A stretch of DNA of 39,574 nt from Akkermansiaceae bacterium (GCA_015062045.1 SUVJ01000015.1:1-39574); one strand, 5' to 3'; shown: positions 16,040 through 24,540, counted from the stretch's first letter. Made by a program: numbers and translations. The notes: a model not told the origin generated them from the sequence alone.

Positions 16040-17851
16040 TTATTTTTTGATACGGTCATTTTCACCGGGGCCCCAAGAGGGGAGGTAATCCGGTATTTTG
16101 TGACCATCGCCGGGGCAGGTATCGGGCACGCGGTATTGATGGCGTGCGGCGTGGTACTTCTCGGTGAGGTCTTTCATGACATCTGCATAGGCGGGGTCTT
16201 GGGAGACGTTACGCATTTGCTGCGGGTCTTTCTCATTATCAATGAGCAACCACTCGTTTTCCGGTTTGCGCACGCCGCTCTTGCGCTCGTAATCAAGCGG
16301 GGTCCAGATGCGGGCAAAGGTGTAGCGGTTTGTGCGGATGCCATCGTGGCGGGGGGCGTTGTGCTCACCCGGTTGCTCGTAGAAGGCGTAGTAGAGCGGG
16401 CGATCAACAAACTGCGGGGCCTCGCCGTTTTCAAACAGCGGTACCATGGATACACCCTCCATCGTGCGGGTGTTTTCCGGTGTGTTGGTGCCGGTTACCT
16501 CCAACAGCGTGGGGGCGTAGTCAATGTTTTGCACCATGGCGTTGCTGCGTGTTTTGGCGGGGATTCTGCCTTTCCAACGCATGATGAGCGGCATACGCAT
16601 GGATTCCTCAAAGATCCAACGCTTATCATACAAGCCGTGCTCGCCCAGGTAGAAGCTTTGGTCGCCCACGTAGATGACCAAGGTGTTTTCAGACAGCCCG
16701 CTTTGGTCCAGATAGTCCAGCAGGGCGGCAATGGATTCATCCAGAGAGAGGATGCAGCCCAGGTAGTCCTCCATATACCAGCGCCAGCGTTGCACGGTCA
16801 TGTCCTCCTGCGTTTTGATTTTGCCGGCACGCATGGCCTCTACGAACTCGCGGGTACGCTTGGTGTAGAAGTCTACGTATACTTGTTGCAGGCCCGGCTC
16901 AATCCAATTGGTGCTCCATCCCAAGTTTGTTTTGGGTGCAAATTTGGGTGTGTGCTTTTCAATATTGAAGTCTGCGGGTATTTGCCCCTTAAACTCGCCG
17001 TTTTTAATCTTGTTGCGCAGCTGGTGCTTGGGGATAATCTCCTTCATGACATCGAAGGGGATTTCCTTGTACATCAAGTGGTTATCGTTCCAATTACAGA
17101 GATCCCAAGCGATGGATTGGCGATTATGCTTTAAAAACTCGGGGCGGTTTTCCCAGTTGTCGTGCAGGGTGGCCGGCGGTGTCATTTTGGCCACGTGTTT
17201 TTTGATGGTCTCCAAGTGGCGGGGGGCAGGCAGCCAGTTGCGGTGGGGGGCTTTGTGGCCCACAATCAGGGCAAAGGGTTTGCTCTTGTCTCGGCTCTCC
17301 ATCCATGTGATGGCCATGTTGGTGACAACATCCGTAACATACCCGCGGTGGCGTATGGTTTTGGTGCGCCCTTGGGCATCTGCCGTGTGGAAGGTGGAGT
17401 TGAGGTAATCCCCTTGGCTGGGGAACACTTGCCAAGAGTCAAAGCCCGTGGGTTGAGAGATAAGGTGCCATTTGCCTACAATACCCGTTTGGTAGCCGGC
17501 AGCTTGCAGCATTTTGGGGTAGGTGGGCTGGCTGCCGTTGAATGCAGGGCCTCCATAGTTATATAAGAACCCGTTGTTGTGGGAGTGGCGCCCCGTGAGC
17601 ATGCAGGCGCGGGAGGGGCCGCAAAGGGAGTTAGCGCAATAGGCGCGGTCAAACACCATGCCTTCATCTGCCAAACGGCGGAACCCCGGCAGCGGCACGG
17701 GCGTGTCCTTGTCATTGGTGCCCATGGCGTTGACGGAGTGGTCATCCGATATGATGAAGAGAATATTCGGCCTGGTACCCTCCGCTGCTGCGGTGGCTAC
17801 AGCCCCCATGAACAATGCCGCTGTTGCGGCCAGAGTGCGTGAGATATTCAT
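16040..17851 (-). CDS. Secreted Cys-type sulfatase (S1 family)
   Basis: A 603-residue exported sulfatase. A signal peptide covers residues 1-24 (ending ATAAAE). Metal ligands start at FIISDDH (D36, D37), and the maturation motif is C77-G-P-S-R81 (SLCGPSRACMLTGR), so C77 would become formylglycine. Other marks are GKWHL, GHKAPHRNW and GDQSFYLGEHGLYDKR. The last segment and length resemble the S1_11 group (N-acetylglucosamine-6-sulfatases), which would suit mucin or glycosaminoglycan breakdown. The subgroup is inference. Activation needs a formylglycine-generating enzyme, in anaerobes a radical SAM enzyme. Monocistronic: own promoter upstream and terminator downstream. Confidence 0.93.
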   Translation of the reverse strand: MNISRTLAATAALFMGAVATAAAEGTRPNILFIISDDHSVNAMGTNDKDTPVPLPGFRRLADEGMVFDRAYCANSLCGPSRACMLTGRHSHNNGFLYNYGGPAFNGSQPTYPKMLQAAGYQTGIVGKWHLISQPTGFDSWQVFPSQGDYLNSTFHTADAQGRTKTIRHRGYVTDVVTNMAITWMESRDKSKPFALIVGHKAPHRNWLPAPRHLETIKKHVAKMTPPATLHDNWENRPEFLKHNRQSIAWDLCNWNDNHLMYKEIPFDVMKEIIPKHQLRNKIKNGEFKGQIPADFNIEKHTPKFAPKTNLGWSTNWIEPGLQQVYVDFYTKRTREFVEAMRAGKIKTQEDMTVQRWRWYMEDYLGCILSLDESIAALLDYLDQSGLSENTLVIYVGDQSFYLGEHGLYDKRWIFEESMRMPLIMRWKGRIPAKTRSNAMVQNIDYAPTLLEVTGTNTPENTRTMEGVSMVPLFENGEAPQFVDRPLYYAFYEQPGEHNAPRHDGIRTNRYTFARIWTPLDYERKSGVRKPENEWLLIDNEKDPQQMRNVSQDPAYADVMKDLTEKYHAARHQYRVPDTCPGDGHKIPDYLPSWGPGENDRIKK

Positions 17852-17860
17852 AACATCCCC

Positions 17861-17889
17861 AGTCTAGCTTGTTGGGGTGCGCATGTCAA
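17861..17889 (-). promoter_or_regulatory. Leaderless-type promoter of the sulfatase
   Basis: Minus strand: consensus -35 TTGACA (17889-17884), 17-nt spacer, -10 TAGACT (17866-17861), 9 nt to the ATG at 17851. No Shine-Dalgarno sequence. Confidence 0.65.
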
Positions 17890-18158
17890 GGCAAATTACC
17901 ATACGCGGGGGAACAATTAGAGACTATCGTCTATGTTGAAAGGTAAATTATTTTTTGTATGGGCAGAGTATTGAAGGACGATAGTTCTTCAATTTCACTA
18001 CTCTTCATGGCAAATCTCACCCTGTGAGTGCGTAGCCGCCATTATTCTGAAAATAAAAAAGTTAGCGCAGCTATCGGTGCGCGGATTTATTTCAACAAAT
18101 TGCCCACAGGCGTGTACATGGGGGCTTCGAGTCTCGCCTATGGCTCGCTTTCTACGCC
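17890..18158. other. Gene-free stretch with inverted repeats
   Basis: No credible coding sequence. A 9-bp inverted repeat pairs 17923-17931 with 17977-17985. A longer one pairs 18012-18035 with 18152-18175 and is listed separately. Between 18036 and 18151 I see no gene. The segment 18128-18150 contains CGAGTCTCG and GGCTCGCTT, resembling the terminal unit of hairpin array 1. Confidence 0.5.
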
Positions 18159-18175
18159 CTCACAGGGTGAGATTT
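18012..18175. repeat. 24-bp inverted repeat pair enclosing 116 bp (MITE-like)
   Basis: 18012-18035 is the reverse complement of 18152-18175 at 23 of 24 positions; the first 17 bases match perfectly and the single mismatch is 18029 with 18158. Each arm itself contains a small palindrome (CTCAC-GTGAG). The right arm is also the first unit of hairpin array 2. I could find no clear target-site duplication or transposase. Confidence 0.75.
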
Positions 18176-18262
18176 TCCCTTACGGAGAAAGTGAGATTCA
18201 TCCTGCCGGATGAGTGAGATTGCTCTTGGCTGAGCAGTGATATTGAACGGCTTGCGCCGCTC
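18159..18262 (-). repeat. Tandem array of short hairpins with constant spacer (array 2)
   Basis: Spacer GTGAGATT (last copy GTGATATT) recurs at 18167, 18191, 18214 and 18237, giving 23-24 nt spacing. Between spacers are hairpins with unrelated but self-complementary stems: 18159-18171, 18173-18190 (one mismatch), 18198-18213 (perfect 6 bp), 18221-18236 (5 bp) and 18245-18262 (7 bp). Read on the minus strand, loops include GCAA, GGCA and GTAA. The A-C mismatch at 18247/18260 becomes a G-U pair there. The array ends 25 nt from the queA stop, so it is probably in the 3' UTR of the pyrC-to-queA unit. Confidence 0.85.
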
Positions 18263-18287
18263 AGTTTCTCCTCCCCCCACACACAAA

Positions 18288-19265
18288 TTACAGTATTAAC
18301 ATACAATCTCCGTAGGAGAAGAATCTGTAGCGCATCTCTACGGCTTGGCGGTAGGCCTCCATTATCAGCTCTTTGCCGGCAAAAGCGCATACAAGCATAA
18401 TGAGGGTACTTTGCGGCAGGTGGAAATTGGTGAGCAGCCCACCCGTTACTTTGTATTGATAGCCGGGGTAGATAAAAATATCCGTATCGCCGCTGCATGC
18501 GGGCAGGGGGCGCCCGTGGCGGGTGGCCAGGGTTTCCATAACACGCACGCTGGTAGTGCCCACGGCAATGACGCGCTTGGCATTCTCAATGGCATCCGCC
18601 GTTTGTTGCGGCATGGTGAAACTCTCTCGGTGCATGTGGTGGTCTTCAATGTTCTCCACTTTAACGGGGCGGAAGGTGCCTACGCCCACATGCAGGGTTA
18701 CGAAACTGTGCGGCACGGCGGCCAGAATCTCAGGGGTAAAGTGCAGCCCGGCCGTGGGTGCGGCAATGGCTCCCTCATGCTCAGCGTATACGGTTTGGTA
18801 GCGCTCTTTGTCTGCCGGTTCGCTCTCACGGTTCATGTAATGGGGCAGGGCAAGTCTGCCGTAAACCTCGGGGTCCACGAACTTATCCCAGCGTATATAG
18901 CGGTAGCCCTCGTCATCTATGGATTCCACGGTGCCGGTGGCATCCCCCACTTGCACCGTGCGGCCAACCTTCATTTTTTTGCCGGGGCGCACCATGCATT
19001 TCCACACCAGCTCTTGTGCCAAGCCTGCGCGCACCAGTTCAATGGAGCCGTCGTTGCTGAAATAGCGCGCGGGCACCACCTTGGTGTTGTTGAGCACAAA
19101 GTGATCATCGGGTTGCACGTATTCAAGAATATCGGAGAAATGGCGGTGCTCTATAAGCCCGGTGTCACGGTGCACCACCAGCATGCGGCTTGCTGCGCGG
19201 TCCGGCAGCGGGCGGTCGGCTATCAGCTCCTCCGGCAGGTGGTAATCGAAGTCGATGGTGCGCAT
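18288..19265 (-). CDS. queA: S-adenosylmethionine:tRNA ribosyltransferase-isomerase
   Basis: A 325-residue QueA, making epoxyqueuosine in tRNA from the ribosyl part of SAM. Motifs are the N-terminal YHLPEELIADRPLPDRAASRML, VLNNTKVVPAR, APTAGLHFT near residue 170, HVGVGTFRPV, and FHLPQSTLIMLVCAFAG near the C-terminus. The start at 19265 gives the standard N-terminus MRTIDFDYHLP. It lies 33 nt after gltX and is the last gene of the minus-strand unit; hairpin array 2 follows. No preQ1 riboswitch-like sequence is seen in the short gap before it. Confidence 0.96.
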   Translation of the reverse strand: MRTIDFDYHLPEELIADRPLPDRAASRMLVVHRDTGLIEHRHFSDILEYVQPDDHFVLNNTKVVPARYFSNDGSIELVRAGLAQELVWKCMVRPGKKMKVGRTVQVGDATGTVESIDDEGYRYIRWDKFVDPEVYGRLALPHYMNRESEPADKERYQTVYAEHEGAIAAPTAGLHFTPEILAAVPHSFVTLHVGVGTFRPVKVENIEDHHMHRESFTMPQQTADAIENAKRVIAVGTTSVRVMETLATRHGRPLPACSGDTDIFIYPGYQYKVTGGLLTNFHLPQSTLIMLVCAFAGKELIMEAYRQAVEMRYRFFSYGDCMLIL

Positions 19266-19298
19266 GCTGTATGTGTGTACCGTGGTGTGTAATGGAAA

Positions 19299-20654
19299 TC
19301 AGCAGGGGAAAATGCTGATGCGGCGCAGAACCTCCTGCTTGCCCAATACCTGCATAATCACATCAATGCCGGGGCCGGCGTGTGTGCCGGTAAGAGCCAT
19401 GCGCAGCGGGAACATCATGGCCCCCACCTTCACGCCATTCGCTTTGGCCAGCGGCTTAATGACTTGGAATGCAGCCTCGCCGCTCCACTCCTCAATACCG
19501 TTAAAGGCTTCGGTAAGCAGGCCGAGCATCTCTTTGGCATTCTCCTGCAATTTGGCCATGCTTTCTTGCTCGTACTCCAGCACTTGCACCCATTTTACCC
19601 AAGCCGGGGCCTCACTGAGCAACTGTACCTTGGGCTGGGCAGAGGGCAGCGCCTCTCGCAGCTGTGCGGTGTCCTCCAACCCGGCTGCCGTGCAGAACGG
19701 CATGGCCAGCTCAATAAACTTGGCGGCATCCAGCTTCAGAATGTGCTGCTGGTTCATCCACTTGCATTTGGTGATGTCAAACTTGGCGGCAGCGCGGTTG
19801 ACGTTCTCCAGTGAGAAGAGGTCAATGAGTTGCTCCTTGGTGAACACCTCCTCATCGCTCTTGCTGCTCCATCCCAACAGGGCGATAAAGTTGATGACGG
19901 CATCGGGCAAGAACCCTTCCTCCGGGTAGTTGCCCAGCTGGGCACCTACGTCTCGCTTGCTCATCTTGGAGCCGTCGGGGTTCTGAATCAGCGGAATATG
20001 TGCGTACACGGGCGGCTCTATACCAAAGGCATCAAAAAGTTGCAAGTGCTTAAAGGTGTTCATAATGTGGTCCTCGCCACGGATAACGTGTGAGATCTTC
20101 ATCTCAATGTCATCCACCACGTTGACCAGGTGGAAAATGTAGGAGCCATCGGTGCGTTTCACCACCATGTCGGGGGTGTTCTCCTCATTGGTGTAGTCCA
20201 CGGAGATATCCCCGCAAACGAGGTCGTGCAGGGTCATCACGCCGTCTCTCTTAAAACGGAAACGCCAAACAGTGCCCTCGCCGGTGCCGGGTATCTCATC
20301 GCCGTTTTTATCTCGCTTATTGGGGGCAGGGCACTCATACACGCGCCCCAGCTCTACCAACTTATTGAAGTAGCGGTCGTAAATATCCTTGCGCTGACTC
20401 TGGAAATACGGCTCACAGGGGCCACCCTTGCCCTCGCCCTCGTCCCAATCCAAGCCCAACCAGCTCATGCCGGTAAAGATGGCTTTCATGGCATCTTCCA
20501 CGTGTCGCTCCTGGTCGGTGTCTTCTATGCGCAGAATAAACGTGCCGCCCATTTTACGGGCGAAAAGATAATTAAACAGAGCTGTGCGGGCCCCACCAAT
20601 GTGCAGGTAGCCGGTGGGGGACGGTGCGAAGCGTGTGCGTATGGCCGTATTCAT
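19299..20654 (-). CDS. gltX: Glutamyl-tRNA synthetase
   Basis: A 451-residue class I synthetase charging tRNA-Glu (and possibly tRNA-Gln). The HIGH-type motif is PSPTGYLHIGGAR near the N-terminus, and the KMSKS-type motif is GSKMSKRDVG at about residue 240. The start at 20654 (MNTAIRTRFAPS) is preferred over the upstream ATG because a strong promoter ends 6 nt before it. The length is slightly shorter than the usual 465-490. Whether it is non-discriminating cannot be judged here; no gatCAB genes are in the window. It is followed after 33 nt by queA. Confidence 0.96.
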   Translation of the reverse strand: MNTAIRTRFAPSPTGYLHIGGARTALFNYLFARKMGGTFILRIEDTDQERHVEDAMKAIFTGMSWLGLDWDEGEGKGGPCEPYFQSQRKDIYDRYFNKLVELGRVYECPAPNKRDKNGDEIPGTGEGTVWRFRFKRDGVMTLHDLVCGDISVDYTNEENTPDMVVKRTDGSYIFHLVNVVDDIEMKISHVIRGEDHIMNTFKHLQLFDAFGIEPPVYAHIPLIQNPDGSKMSKRDVGAQLGNYPEEGFLPDAVINFIALLGWSSKSDEEVFTKEQLIDLFSLENVNRAAAKFDITKCKWMNQQHILKLDAAKFIELAMPFCTAAGLEDTAQLREALPSAQPKVQLLSEAPAWVKWVQVLEYEQESMAKLQENAKEMLGLLTEAFNGIEEWSGEAAFQVIKPLAKANGVKVGAMMFPLRMALTGTHAGPGIDVIMQVLGKQEVLRRISIFPC

Positions 20655-20660
20655 GCGCGC

Positions 20661-20689
20661 CTTATACACCTATTCCCCCCTTTTGGCAA
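20661..20689 (-). promoter_or_regulatory. Leaderless-type promoter of gltX-queA
   Basis: Minus strand: -35 TTGCCA (20689-20684), 17-nt spacer, -10 TATAAG (20666-20661), 6 nt to the ATG at 20654. It lies in the 57-nt gap after the acyltransferase gene, so gltX-queA can be transcribed separately from pyrC-menA. Confidence 0.6.
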
Positions 20690-20711
20690 GCCTAAAATTG
20701 CCCGTTAATGT

Positions 20712-21782
20712 CTAAACTTTCACGAAAATGCGGTGTTTATAGAGCAGCAGGCAAAGGAGCCAAGCGAGGGTTAAGTAGGCGATACCGTAGGCAAAGCCCT
20801 GCCACGGGCGGTTAATGAGCTCGTGAATGGTGCCGCCGAAAACGCGCTCTGTGAGCTGCCCGAAGGCAATGATGTGCGTAAAAAGGTAAATGAACAGGGC
20901 ATTGCAGCCCACAACTTTGAATGGCCATGCCCAGCGTTGACACTTCCAAACATCTATAATAAGGTGAAACACAGCCATGAGGATAGCCCCTATGCCACCG
21001 CAGAGCAGCACAAAACACGGGGTCCATATATTTTTGATACAGGGACCAAGCATGCCGAGCACAATGGCGATGCCGCCCCCGATGAGCAAGGTGAATACCC
21101 TGCGCGGAGCAGAGAACGCTGCGTTGAAAACACGCCCGCTCAGGTAGCCCCCCAGTGCAAGAGCCGTGGCAGAGAGTATGCACAGCGGCCCCTCGGGGTC
21201 AATAACGCTGTAGTGAAGCTTGCCGGGGCACAGTGCGGCATCTGCTGTTGCGTTGAAACAGCCCGCGGGGGTCATATCCCCACCCAGGTATTGCATCAGG
21301 AATACTGCAAGCAGAATCACGCCTGCACCTGCGGCAATGCTCCAAGTTTTACGTAATGCAAGAACAAGGGTGCCTGCCAGTGCCCCGCTGATGCCGATAA
21401 GCCCCAATACAGAGGCGCAGCGTATGGCCGAGGCATCCCACACCAAGGGGCCGTTAACCAATATGCCCAGTATGACCAATACTATGGCGCGGTACCACAT
21501 GTGCAGCAGTAATTTGCCGGTGCCGGCACCGGTGCTGCCGCGTTTGCGTACGGAGAAGTTGAGGGATATGCCAGACAAGTAGACAAAGAGCGGGAAGATG
21601 AGGTCATACACCCGCAAGCCCTCCCACGGGGCATGCCCCATTTGGTAGCGCACCTCTGCCCAAAAGGGAGTGGGGCAGGCGGTGTAAACAGCCCACAGTG
21701 CCGTGCTTAAACCGATGATGAGGGTGGTGTCTAGCCCTCGCAGGGCATCCAAAGATTCCAGACGTTGATTTGATGCAGCCAT
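20712..21782 (-). CDS. HGSNAT-like acyltransferase family membrane protein (DUF5009/DUF1624)
   Basis: A 356-residue protein with about ten membrane segments. The N-terminus RLESLDALRGLDTTLIIGLS and the following IFPLFVYLSGISLNFSVRKR are typical of the heparan-alpha-glucosaminide N-acetyltransferase-like family. A conserved GCNALFIYLFTHI lies near the C-terminus. Members transfer acetyl groups across membranes to amino sugars or glycans, but the acceptor here is unknown. The gene starts 3 nt after the menA stop, so it is co-translated with menA. Confidence 0.85.
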   Translation of the reverse strand: MAASNQRLESLDALRGLDTTLIIGLSTALWAVYTACPTPFWAEVRYQMGHAPWEGLRVYDLIFPLFVYLSGISLNFSVRKRGSTGAGTGKLLLHMWYRAIVLVILGILVNGPLVWDASAIRCASVLGLIGISGALAGTLVLALRKTWSIAAGAGVILLAVFLMQYLGGDMTPAGCFNATADAALCPGKLHYSVIDPEGPLCILSATALALGGYLSGRVFNAAFSAPRRVFTLLIGGGIAIVLGMLGPCIKNIWTPCFVLLCGGIGAILMAVFHLIIDVWKCQRWAWPFKVVGCNALFIYLFTHIIAFGQLTERVFGGTIHELINRPWQGFAYGIAYLTLAWLLCLLLYKHRIFVKV

Positions 21783-21785
21783 GTT

Positions 21786-22730
21786 TTAAGAAATGCTGCT
21801 GCCCATGGTAAGGGCCAGCAAGAAGAGGATGAGGTGCAGGGAGGCGAGCCCCAGCAGCATGTTCATGCGCTTATCTGCCGGGGTTCGGGTGATTTTGAGC
21901 AATATGAAGCCACCGCAAAGAATGGCTGCCAGCCAGCAAAGATTCCAGCTGACATCGGGCAGGAAAAACGCCGTTTGCTTGAGGGTGACATACGGCGCAA
22001 TCAGGAAAGCCATGGCCAACCCTCGGGCGCGTTTGTCGCCCAAGCGCACGGCCAGGGTGCGTTTGCCGGTGCCGGAGTCCTCTTTGCGGTCTCGTATGTT
22101 GTTAATTTCAATCAGCAGGCAAGAGAGCAGCCCGCACTGCACCCCCACAATGAACGCTGCCCCGTATATGTAGAGGAAGAAACTGTTGTACACAAAACCA
22201 ATTTGCACGTATACCGTACCCATAACGGCAACCAGCCCGAAGAAGAGTAGCACGAACAGCTCGCCCAATCCTTTATATGCCAAGGGGTAGGGGCCGCCGG
22301 TGTAACAATAGGCGCACAGCATGCTCGGTATACCGATGGCGATGATGGGCCAGCCCTGCGCTTGTATAAGCGGTATGGAAAGTGCGGCTGCCACCGCCAA
22401 AAAGAAGCAGCCCGCTATTTTAACTGCACGAGAGGACATAGCACCACTGGCGGTGATGCGGCGGGGGCCTTGTCGCTTAGCGGTGTCTGCCTTCTTATCG
22501 GAGTCCAGCGAGTCATTAAAGAGGTTGCAGGCAATTTGTATGCACATGGCGCTTAACACGGTAAACACGGCCAGAGCCCAATTGAGTTCCACCTGCTGCC
22601 ACTCCGGCAGGGCGTTGGGGAGTATGTGTTGGTATTTCCACACAATCATGCAGCCGGCCCACACGGCAACAATACCGGCGGGCAAGGTTTTAGGACGTGC
22701 GGCAAGGAATATGGATTTGATGGTATTCAT
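21786..22730 (-). CDS. menA: 1,4-dihydroxy-2-naphthoate polyprenyltransferase
   Basis: A 314-residue UbiA-family membrane enzyme of menaquinone synthesis, joining a polyprenyl chain to DHNA. The first Asp-rich motif is NLFNDSLDSDKKAD near residue 70, followed by RQGPRRITASG; the second is EINNIRDRKEDSGTGKRTLAVRLG near residue 210. About eight or nine hydrophobic segments are visible. It overlaps DUF3820 by 4 nt (ATGA). The presence of MenA implies menaquinone-based respiration, although other men genes are not in this window. Confidence 0.93.
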   Translation of the reverse strand: MNTIKSIFLAARPKTLPAGIVAVWAGCMIVWKYQHILPNALPEWQQVELNWALAVFTVLSAMCIQIACNLFNDSLDSDKKADTAKRQGPRRITASGAMSSRAVKIAGCFFLAVAAALSIPLIQAQGWPIIAIGIPSMLCAYCYTGGPYPLAYKGLGELFVLLFFGLVAVMGTVYVQIGFVYNSFFLYIYGAAFIVGVQCGLLSCLLIEINNIRDRKEDSGTGKRTLAVRLGDKRARGLAMAFLIAPYVTLKQTAFFLPDVSWNLCWLAAILCGGFILLKITRTPADKRMNMLLGLASLHLILFLLALTMGSSIS

Positions 22731-23023
22731 TTTTTACGAGGAAATTTGCGGCGTCCGCCCTGAGCCCGTCTAAAAGGCTCAAACAGGGCATCCAAACCGC
22801 TGTTTTTGATGAGAAGTGTTTGCTCCATGAGCCGCCCCAGCTTGCCTTTGGGCCAGCCACGCTGCCAAAACCAGTCCAGGTACTCCGTGGGCAGGTCCAT
22901 CAACGGGCAGCCCTCGGGCGGATAATTGGCGGGGCCGTACATGCCGTAGGGCATGTGCATGGCGGCTATTTCTGCCAGCAAGGCGCGCAGGTCATCTGCG
23001 CTCGGTATGGCGGCATCCTGCAT
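22727..23023 (-). CDS. DUF3820 family protein
   Basis: A 98-residue protein with the DUF3820 pattern: MPYGMYGPANYPPEGCPLMDLPTEYLDWF written in part as MHMPYGMY and DLPTEYLDWFWQRGWPKGKLGRLM. The family is found widely in bacteria and its function is uncertain; related domains occur fused to exonucleases. The C-terminus is strongly basic (RRAQGGRRKFPRKK). The gene overlaps pyrC by 1 nt (TGATG) and menA by 4 nt, so translation is tightly coupled. Confidence 0.85.
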   Translation of the reverse strand: MQDAAIPSADDLRALLAEIAAMHMPYGMYGPANYPPEGCPLMDLPTEYLDWFWQRGWPKGKLGRLMEQTLLIKNSGLDALFEPFRRAQGGRRKFPRKK

Positions 23024-24030
23024 CAGGCCTTGATGCTCCAGTTGATTTGCGCCCCGGCGTACATGGGCACCACTTGTTGCCCGTAGCTGCGGTAAGATGC
23101 CGGCACGGCCATGGGGGTGTCTTGCAGGGTCACTTTTTTAGCGGTGGGTGTAAGCCCGTGGAGGCGGCAGGCATTGCCGCTTACAAAGCCTTGCAACTTA
23201 TCCAACGCACCGTGCCGGGCAAAAATCTCTGCCAGTTTGGGCAATGCCAGGGGGGCGGTGAACACGCCTGCCGCGCAGCCACAAGCCTCTTTTTTGCAAC
23301 GGGGGTGCGGGGCGGAGTCGCTGCCGAACATAAGCCGCGGGTGCCCGCTGATGGCGGCCTGCAGCAAGGCATCGCGGTCTTGCGGGCGTTTGGCTATGGG
23401 TTTGCAGAACAAGTGCGGTTGGAGGGCACCGCCCGCCACGTCATCCAGCGTGATGATGAGGTGTTGCAGCGTGACGGTGGCACACAAGTTTTCAAACTTC
23501 TCCAGCAAATCCAGCGCTGCTGCGGTGGTGATATGCTCCATACAAATACGCAGCTTGGGAAATTGCTGTGCCAAATGCTTATACACGGCCAAGAACTCGG
23601 ATTCTCGGTCCATCACAAAACCGTGGCTCTCGCCATGAATGAGCAGGGGGATCCCCATCTCCTCCATCATCTTGAGCGTGCTTTCCGCCTCTGCCAAGTT
23701 GGCCACGCCACCCTCGCTGTTGGTGGTGATGCCGGCGGGGTAAAGCTTGTAGCCGAAGAATCCCGGGGTCTCTTTGACAATGGTGAGCTGCTGCTCTGTC
23801 TGCTTAGTGAAGAAGAGGGTCATGTAACGCGAGAAATCCGCCCCGCCCATGGCAGAGTCGATTCTTTGCCCGTAGGCCACCATGGCACCGGGATCCGTAA
23901 CGGGCGGTACAAGGTTCGGCATGATGACCGCCCCCGCAAAATCTGCGGATAAGGGGGCTACCAATTTGAGCATGTCACCGTCTCTCAGGTGCAGGTGCAT
24001 ATCCAACGGGGATTCCAGCGTTATTTCCAT
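23023..24030 (-). CDS. pyrC: Dihydroorotase, class II
   Basis: A 335-residue class II (E. coli-type) dihydroorotase. All expected residues are present: [11 protein letters not shown] (metal His pair and substrate Arg), [10 protein letters not shown] (carbamylated Lys), ICMEHITT (metal His), TLQHL (metal His) and GSDSAPH (catalytic Asp). The start at 24030 ([12 protein letters not shown]) is favoured over the earlier in-frame ATG by the family N-terminus and by a promoter ending 6 nt upstream. It closes the pyrimidine ring, and probably supplies the activity missing from the PyrC' encoded at 5673-6971. First gene of the pyrC-DUF3820-menA-acyltransferase unit. Confidence 0.95.
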   Translation of the reverse strand: MEITLESPLDMHLHLRDGDMLKLVAPLSADFAGAVIMPNLVPPVTDPGAMVAYGQRIDSAMGGADFSRYMTLFFTKQTEQQLTIVKETPGFFGYKLYPAGITTNSEGGVANLAEAESTLKMMEEMGIPLLIHGESHGFVMDRESEFLAVYKHLAQQFPKLRICMEHITTAAALDLLEKFENLCATVTLQHLIITLDDVAGGALQPHLFCKPIAKRPQDRDALLQAAISGHPRLMFGSDSAPHPRCKKEACGCAAGVFTAPLALPKLAEIFARHGALDKLQGFVSGNACRLHGLTPTAKKVTLQDTPMAVPASYRSYGQQVVPMYAGAQINWSIKA

Positions 24031-24036
24031 GCCCGC

Positions 24037-24064
24037 ATTATAGCAGAAAACTGCTTTTTTGCAA
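24037..24064 (-). promoter_or_regulatory. Leaderless-type promoter of pyrC
   Basis: Minus strand: -35 TTGCAA (24064-24059), 16-nt spacer, consensus -10 TATAAT (24042-24037), 6 nt to the ATG at 24030. Confidence 0.65.
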
Positions 24065-24083
24065 GTCGTATTCAATTATGTTC

Positions 24084-24112
24084 TTGTATGTCGGGGCGAA
24101 ATACGCTATAAC
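24084..24112 (+). promoter_or_regulatory. Leaderless-type promoter of the 20-residue-repeat protein
   Basis: -35 TTGTAT (24084-24089), 17-nt spacer, -10 TATAAC (24107-24112), 8 nt to the ATG at 24121. It is divergent from the pyrC promoter, 20 nt away. Confidence 0.6.
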
Positions 24113-24120
24113 AAACGCGT

Positions 24121-24537
24121 ATGAAAAAGATTACCCAAGTGATGATGACCCTTGCTGCGTTGCTTGCATGCACCGCTGCCGCAGATTCTTTCTACGGACC
24201 ACACGGTAGCAATGTAGGCCGTGCAGAGACGGACAGCAACGGCAATACCCGCTATTACGACCGCAGTGGCAGATACTTAGGCCGTGCAGAGAAAAACGGC
24301 AATAATGTGCGTTATTACGACAGCCGTGGCTCATACGCCGGGCGTGCCGAAACCTCCGGCAGCAACACCCGCTATTATGACAGCCGTGGTTCTTACTCCG
24401 GCCGTGCCGAAACATCCGGCAGCAATACGCGCTACTACGATAGCCGCGGCTCTTACGCCGGGCGTGCAGAAAAGTCCGGTAACAATACGCGCTATTACGA
24501 CCGCAAAGGCTCTTATGCCGGGCAAAAGAACCGTTAA
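24121..24537 (+). CDS. Secreted protein made of 20-residue tandem repeats
   Basis: A 138-residue exported protein. A signal peptide covers about residues 1-21 (MKKITQ, hydrophobic core, TAAAD). The rest is five tandem units with the consensus GRAETSGSNTRYYDSRGSYA, the first with one extra residue, plus a partial sixth (GQKNR). The third and fourth units are nearly identical. The repeats are Gly/Arg/Tyr-rich and resemble short beta-hairpin repeats of secreted proteins; no named family can be assigned. It is one of the few plus-strand genes. Its stop is 3 nt from the stop of the convergent lipoprotein gene, with no terminator between. Confidence 0.8.
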   Translation: MKKITQVMMTLAALLACTAAADSFYGPHGSNVGRAETDSNGNTRYYDRSGRYLGRAEKNGNNVRYYDSRGSYAGRAETSGSNTRYYDSRGSYSGRAETSGSNTRYYDSRGSYAGRAEKSGNNTRYYDRKGSYAGQKNR

Positions 24538-24540
24538 CCC

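Noticed and set aside
16100..17134. 344-codon plus-strand open frame opposite the sulfatase
   Set aside because: It is antisense to a well-supported sulfatase, with no promoter, no domain and composition expected of a shadow frame.
17923..17985. Operator or attenuator from the 9-bp inverted repeat upstream of the sulfatase
   Set aside because: The arms are 45 nt apart and lie upstream of the -35, with no known binding-site consensus; too weak to call.
18288..19299. PreQ1 riboswitch before queA
   Set aside because: Only 33 nt separate gltX and queA, and they do not form a preQ1-type pseudoknot.
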